Source: UBA966 sp046350355 (lineage in GTDB: Bacteria; Planctomycetota; Phycisphaerae; Phycisphaerales; SM1A02). From it: 64,000 bases of DNA. Below are positions 61,589 to 64,000 of this stretch, one piece after another. Made by a program: the position numbers and the translations under genes. The stretch lies in assembly GCA_046350355.1 (NCBI GenBank), contig JAXMAN010000002.1, positions 620,001-684,000 on the forward strand. Reading direction: 5' to 3'. The notes beneath the pieces were generated by a model. The model did not search any database, had not been told where the DNA came from, and was given only the letters and a program-made list of their open reading frames with translations. How positions within the stretch are numbered: the stretch's first letter is position 1; every line of letters starts with the position of its first letter.

Positions 61589-63069
61589 ACCGCCTTCGCG
61601 CCCGCGTCGCGGACCCAGAGGCGCTCGGTGCCGCGGCCCGCGAAGCCCGTGGCCACCACGATGCGCTCGCCCGCGCGCAGCAGGCGCAGGCCGCGCAGGA
61701 GCTTCTCCGCGCGGCGCACGAAGTCGCGCGAGTCCACCGGATGCGTCATCCGCACCGCGCGCACGCCGCGCAGCAGCGCCAGCGAGCGAAGCTGCGCCGG
61801 CGAGTCTCCGAAGGCGTAGACGGGCACGCGCACGTCGGTCTGGCTGATGAAGCGCACCGAGCGCGCGTCGGTCCAGGTGACGATCGCGCGGGCGCGCCCC
61901 TCGGTGGCGAGCTGCGCCATGCTGCGCGCCAGGATCGCGGCCGCGTCCTCGGTCTCGACGAGCTCGCGCGCGTGCACCTCGCGCACCGGCTGGCGCGCGA
62001 GCCACGCCTCGGTCTCGTGCGCGATGCGCGCCATCGCCTGCACCGCTTCGACCGGATGCTGCCCGGCGGCGGTCTCCGCGCTCAGCATGACCGCGTCGGC
62101 GCCGCCGAAGATCGCGTTGGCGACGTCGCTCGCCTCCGCGCGCGTGGGCAGCGGGGCCTCGATCATGCTCTGCAGCATCTGCGTGGCGACGATGCACGGG
62201 ATCGCCGCACGCTCGCAGGCGGCCTGGATGCGCCGCTGCTCGACGGGGACGCGCGCGTAGTCGAGCTCGATCGCCAGGTCGCCGCGCGCGACCATCATCG
62301 CGTCGCACTCCGCGGCGATGGCGTCGAGCGCGCCCAGCGCGACGGGGCGCTCGATCTTGGCGACGATCAGCGGCACGCGCCCGCGGCAGGCGCGGGCGGC
62401 GCGCTCGAGGATGCGGCGCAGCTTGACGATGTCCTGCGCGTCCTGCACGAAGCTCAGCGCCACGAAGTCCGCGCCGTGGCGGACCGCCCATTCGGCCAGG
62501 TCGCGGTCGCGGCGCGTCGGCGCGTGCAGTCCCAGCGCGGTCTCGGGGAGGTTGATGCCCTTGCGGCTGCGCAGCGTGCCGCCGACCTCGCAGGTGCACT
62601 CGACGCTGCCGCGGCGGCTGCGGGCGACGCGAAGCTGCACCGCGCCGTCGTCGATGAGCACGCGGTCGCCGACGGCGACCTCCTCGACGAAGCGCGGGTA
62701 GTCGGCATGCAGCCGCACCGGGCGCGCGTGCGGGTCGATGATCCCGCTGCCGTGCTCGAAGAGGACGCGGTCCCCGTGGCGCAGGTGGATGACCGCGTCG
62801 TCGGCGATGCGCTGCAGCCGGATCTTCGGCCCGGGCAGGTCCGCCAGCACGCCCGTCTGCACGCCCAGCGCATCGGCGGCCGCGCGCACCCGCGCGAGCG
62901 TGCGCGCGTGCGTCGCCGGGTCGCCGTGGCTCATGTTCAGACGGACGACCCCGACGCCGTGCTGCAGCAGCCGGCGGATCATGGCGGGGGAGGAGCTCGC
63001 GGGGCCGAGCGTCGCGACGATGCGCGTCAGCGGTGCGGCGGCGCGCGTCCTGGTCGTCGGGCGTGGCAT
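61585..63069 (-). CDS. pyk: Pyruvate kinase
   Basis: 494 residues. Transfers phosphate from phosphoenolpyruvate to ADP. Core motifs are TRIVATLGPASSSP, VGVVRLNMSHGDP, DLPGPKIRLQRI, the FVALSFVQDAQDI region and the active-site IVAKIERPVALGALDAIAAECDAMMVARGDLAIEL with the catalytic Lys. It ends with a C-terminal regulatory-type domain (AAILARSMAQLATEGRARAIVTWTD). ATG 63069 (MPRPTT) is chosen because it precedes the LTRIVATLGP strand. Coupled to the DCC gene. Divergent from the phosphohexomutase by 67 bases. Confidence 0.94.
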   Translation of the reverse strand: MPRPTTRTRAAAPLTRIVATLGPASSSPAMIRRLLQHGVGVVRLNMSHGDPATHARTLARVRAAADALGVQTGVLADLPGPKIRLQRIADDAVIHLRHGDRVLFEHGSGIIDPHARPVRLHADYPRFVEEVAVGDRVLIDDGAVQLRVARSRRGSVECTCEVGGTLRSRKGINLPETALGLHAPTRRDRDLAEWAVRHGADFVALSFVQDAQDIVKLRRILERAARACRGRVPLIVAKIERPVALGALDAIAAECDAMMVARGDLAIELDYARVPVEQRRIQAACERAAIPCIVATQMLQSMIEAPLPTRAEASDVANAIFGGADAVMLSAETAAGQHPVEAVQAMARIAHETEAWLARQPVREVHARELVETEDAAAILARSMAQLATEGRARAIVTWTDARSVRFISQTDVRVPVYAFGDSPAQLRSLALLRGVRAVRMTHPVDSRDFVRRAEKLLRGLRLLRAGERIVVATGFAGRGTERLWVRDAGAKAV

Positions 63070-63126
63070 CGGCGCATGGATACTACGATGCCCCCGCGGC
63101 GCACGCGCCCGGACGCGCGGCCCCGC

Positions 63127-63131
63127 AGGAG
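63127..63131 (+). promoter_or_regulatory. Ribosome binding site of the phosphohexomutase
   Basis: AGGAG with a five-base spacer to ATG 63137. It supports this start for the truncated gene. Confidence 0.7.
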
Positions 63132-63136
63132 ACCCC

Positions 63137-64000
63137 ATGCAGACGACCCAGCCAGCGGCGAAGGACATGCTCGCGAAGATCTTCAAGGCCTACGACGTGC
63201 GCGGGATCTACCCGCAGCCGCTGGACGAGGGGCTCGCCTGGCGCATCGGCTTCGCCGCGGCGCAGTACTACGCCGCCGTCGCGGACCGCGAGGGGCGCAC
63301 CGGCGACGCGCGCGCGATCGTCGTCGGGCGCGACATGCGCCGCAGCTCGCCCGCGCTCGCGGGCGCGCTGAAGCAGGGGATGCGCGCGGCGGGGGCACAG
63401 ATCGTCGACGTCGGCATGGTCGACACGCCCTTCGTGGGCTTCGCGGTGAACCAGCTCGGCGCGGCGGGCGGCGTGCAGACGACCGCCAGCCACAATCCCA
63501 GCAACTACAACGGCTTCAAGTTCTGCGGCCCCAAGGCGACGCCGATGGGGCAGGACTCGGGCCTCTCCGAGATCCAGCGCCTGGCGCAGGCGGCCGACCC
63601 GTCGCGCGCCGGGGTCGCGGCCACCGGCGGCGAGCGCACCGCGGACCTCTGGGACGCCTACCGCGCGAAGCTGCTGGGCTTCCTGCCGCCGCAGGTGATC
63701 GACGGCACGCGCCGCCTGCGCGTCGTCATCGACGCGAGCAACGGCATGGCGGGGACGATGGTGCCGAAGGTCTTCGCCGGCGTGAAGGGGCTGGAGATCA
63801 CCGCGATCAACTTCGACAACTCCACGGGCGAGTTCGTGCACGAGCCCAACCCGCTCGTCGAGGCGAACCTGCGCTGGACGCGCGAGGGCATCCGCGCGCA
63901 GCGCGCGGACTTCGGCGTCTGCTTCGACGGCGACGCGGACCGCTGCATGGTCGTCGACGAGCAGGGCACGCCCATCGGCTGCGACCTGATGACCGCGTGG
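63137..64000 (+). CDS. Phosphomannomutase/phosphoglucomutase (5' part, runs off window)
   Basis: 288 codons visible, no stop. An alpha-D-phosphohexomutase that interconverts hexose 1- and 6-phosphates for polysaccharide precursor synthesis. Visible motifs are FKAYDVRGIYP at the start, the catalytic phosphoserine loop TTASHNPSNYNG (Ser118), VVIDASNGMAG, and the metal-binding DGDADR (about 270). Domains 1 and 2 and the start of domain 3 are present. The gene continues beyond the right edge. Confidence 0.93.
   Translation, partial: MQTTQPAAKDMLAKIFKAYDVRGIYPQPLDEGLAWRIGFAAAQYYAAVADREGRTGDARAIVVGRDMRRSSPALAGALKQGMRAAGAQIVDVGMVDTPFVGFAVNQLGAAGGVQTTASHNPSNYNGFKFCGPKATPMGQDSGLSEIQRLAQAADPSRAGVAATGGERTADLWDAYRAKLLGFLPPQVIDGTRRLRVVIDASNGMAGTMVPKVFAGVKGLEITAINFDNSTGEFVHEPNPLVEANLRWTREGIRAQRADFGVCFDGDADRCMVVDEQGTPIGCDLMTAW

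Overview
The window is about 70-75% G+C by eye and gene-dense on both strands, with 51 protein genes that I can support. I see no rRNA, tRNA, CRISPR array or insertion sequence. The gene content suggests a Planctomycetota bacterium, most likely of the Phycisphaerae/Phycisphaerales type. The pointers are secreted proteins with paired dockerin-like calcium loops ending in DGADLGxLLxxWG, a large MoxR/DUF58/von Willebrand A (VWA) operon with PF07090-type amidotransferase domains, a secreted protein of Cys-rich CCxxxC-DP-CC-WD repeats, a lone prepilin-like protein, and monomeric isocitrate dehydrogenase. This placement is inference from gene content.

Layout. 1-2.6 kb: 5' part of a secreted Cys-rich repeat protein, running off the left end. 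2.7-6.2 kb: purA-uppS, then divergent hemW. 6.2-12.2 kb: succinate dehydrogenase, with sdhC-sdhA separated from sdhB by two opposite-strand membrane enzymes (a UbiA-type transferase and a GT-C-like protein). 12.3-14.2 kb: a DUF1844 protein and a SurA-like lipoprotein. 14.2-18.4 kb: the ispA-dxs-GATase-yraN operon. 18.5-24.3 kb: a TolQ/ExbB-like channel with an FHA-GAF-PP2C phosphatase, a prepilin, a hydrolase, and rsmD-ispD. 24.4-31.1 kb: a HAF/dockerin protein, a seven-haem c-type cytochrome, and a ferrous-iron block (Bfd-like ferredoxin, feoA, feoB and a Cys-rich FeoB partner) with a Fur-like palindrome ahead of feoA.

31.2-47.5 kb is the centrepiece: a nine-gene, 16-kb, one-strand operon in which seven of the eight junctions overlap or have gaps of 7 bases or less. 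In order it encodes a DUF4175-like Gln-rich membrane protein, a solute-binding lipoprotein, an ABC permease fused in frame to an NHL propeller, two tandem VWA/amidotransferase-like membrane proteins, a MoxR ATPase, a DUF58 protein, a BatA-like VWA protein and a TPR-YggX (iron-trafficking) fusion. A perfect 20-bp palindrome lies in its divergent promoter region. No ABC ATPase is encoded with the permease.

47.5-64 kb mixes single genes and short operons: a CPBP protease, a weakly UDG-like protein, an RCC1/dockerin protein (this pair has visibly lower G+C), monomeric icd, an MsbA-like exporter, a secreted EEP phosphatase/nuclease, an HTH-Fic toxin-antitoxin-like pair with a 12-bp-arm operator and a downstream terminator, rpsB-tsf, a DoxX-like membrane protein, pyk with a DCC thiol oxidoreductase, and the start of a phosphohexomutase that runs off the right end.

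Together these genes cover isoprenoid and undecaprenyl supply (dxs, ispD, ispA, uppS), the TCA cycle and respiration (sdhCAB, icd, pyk), iron acquisition (feo, possibly the large operon) and an extensive secreted proteome.
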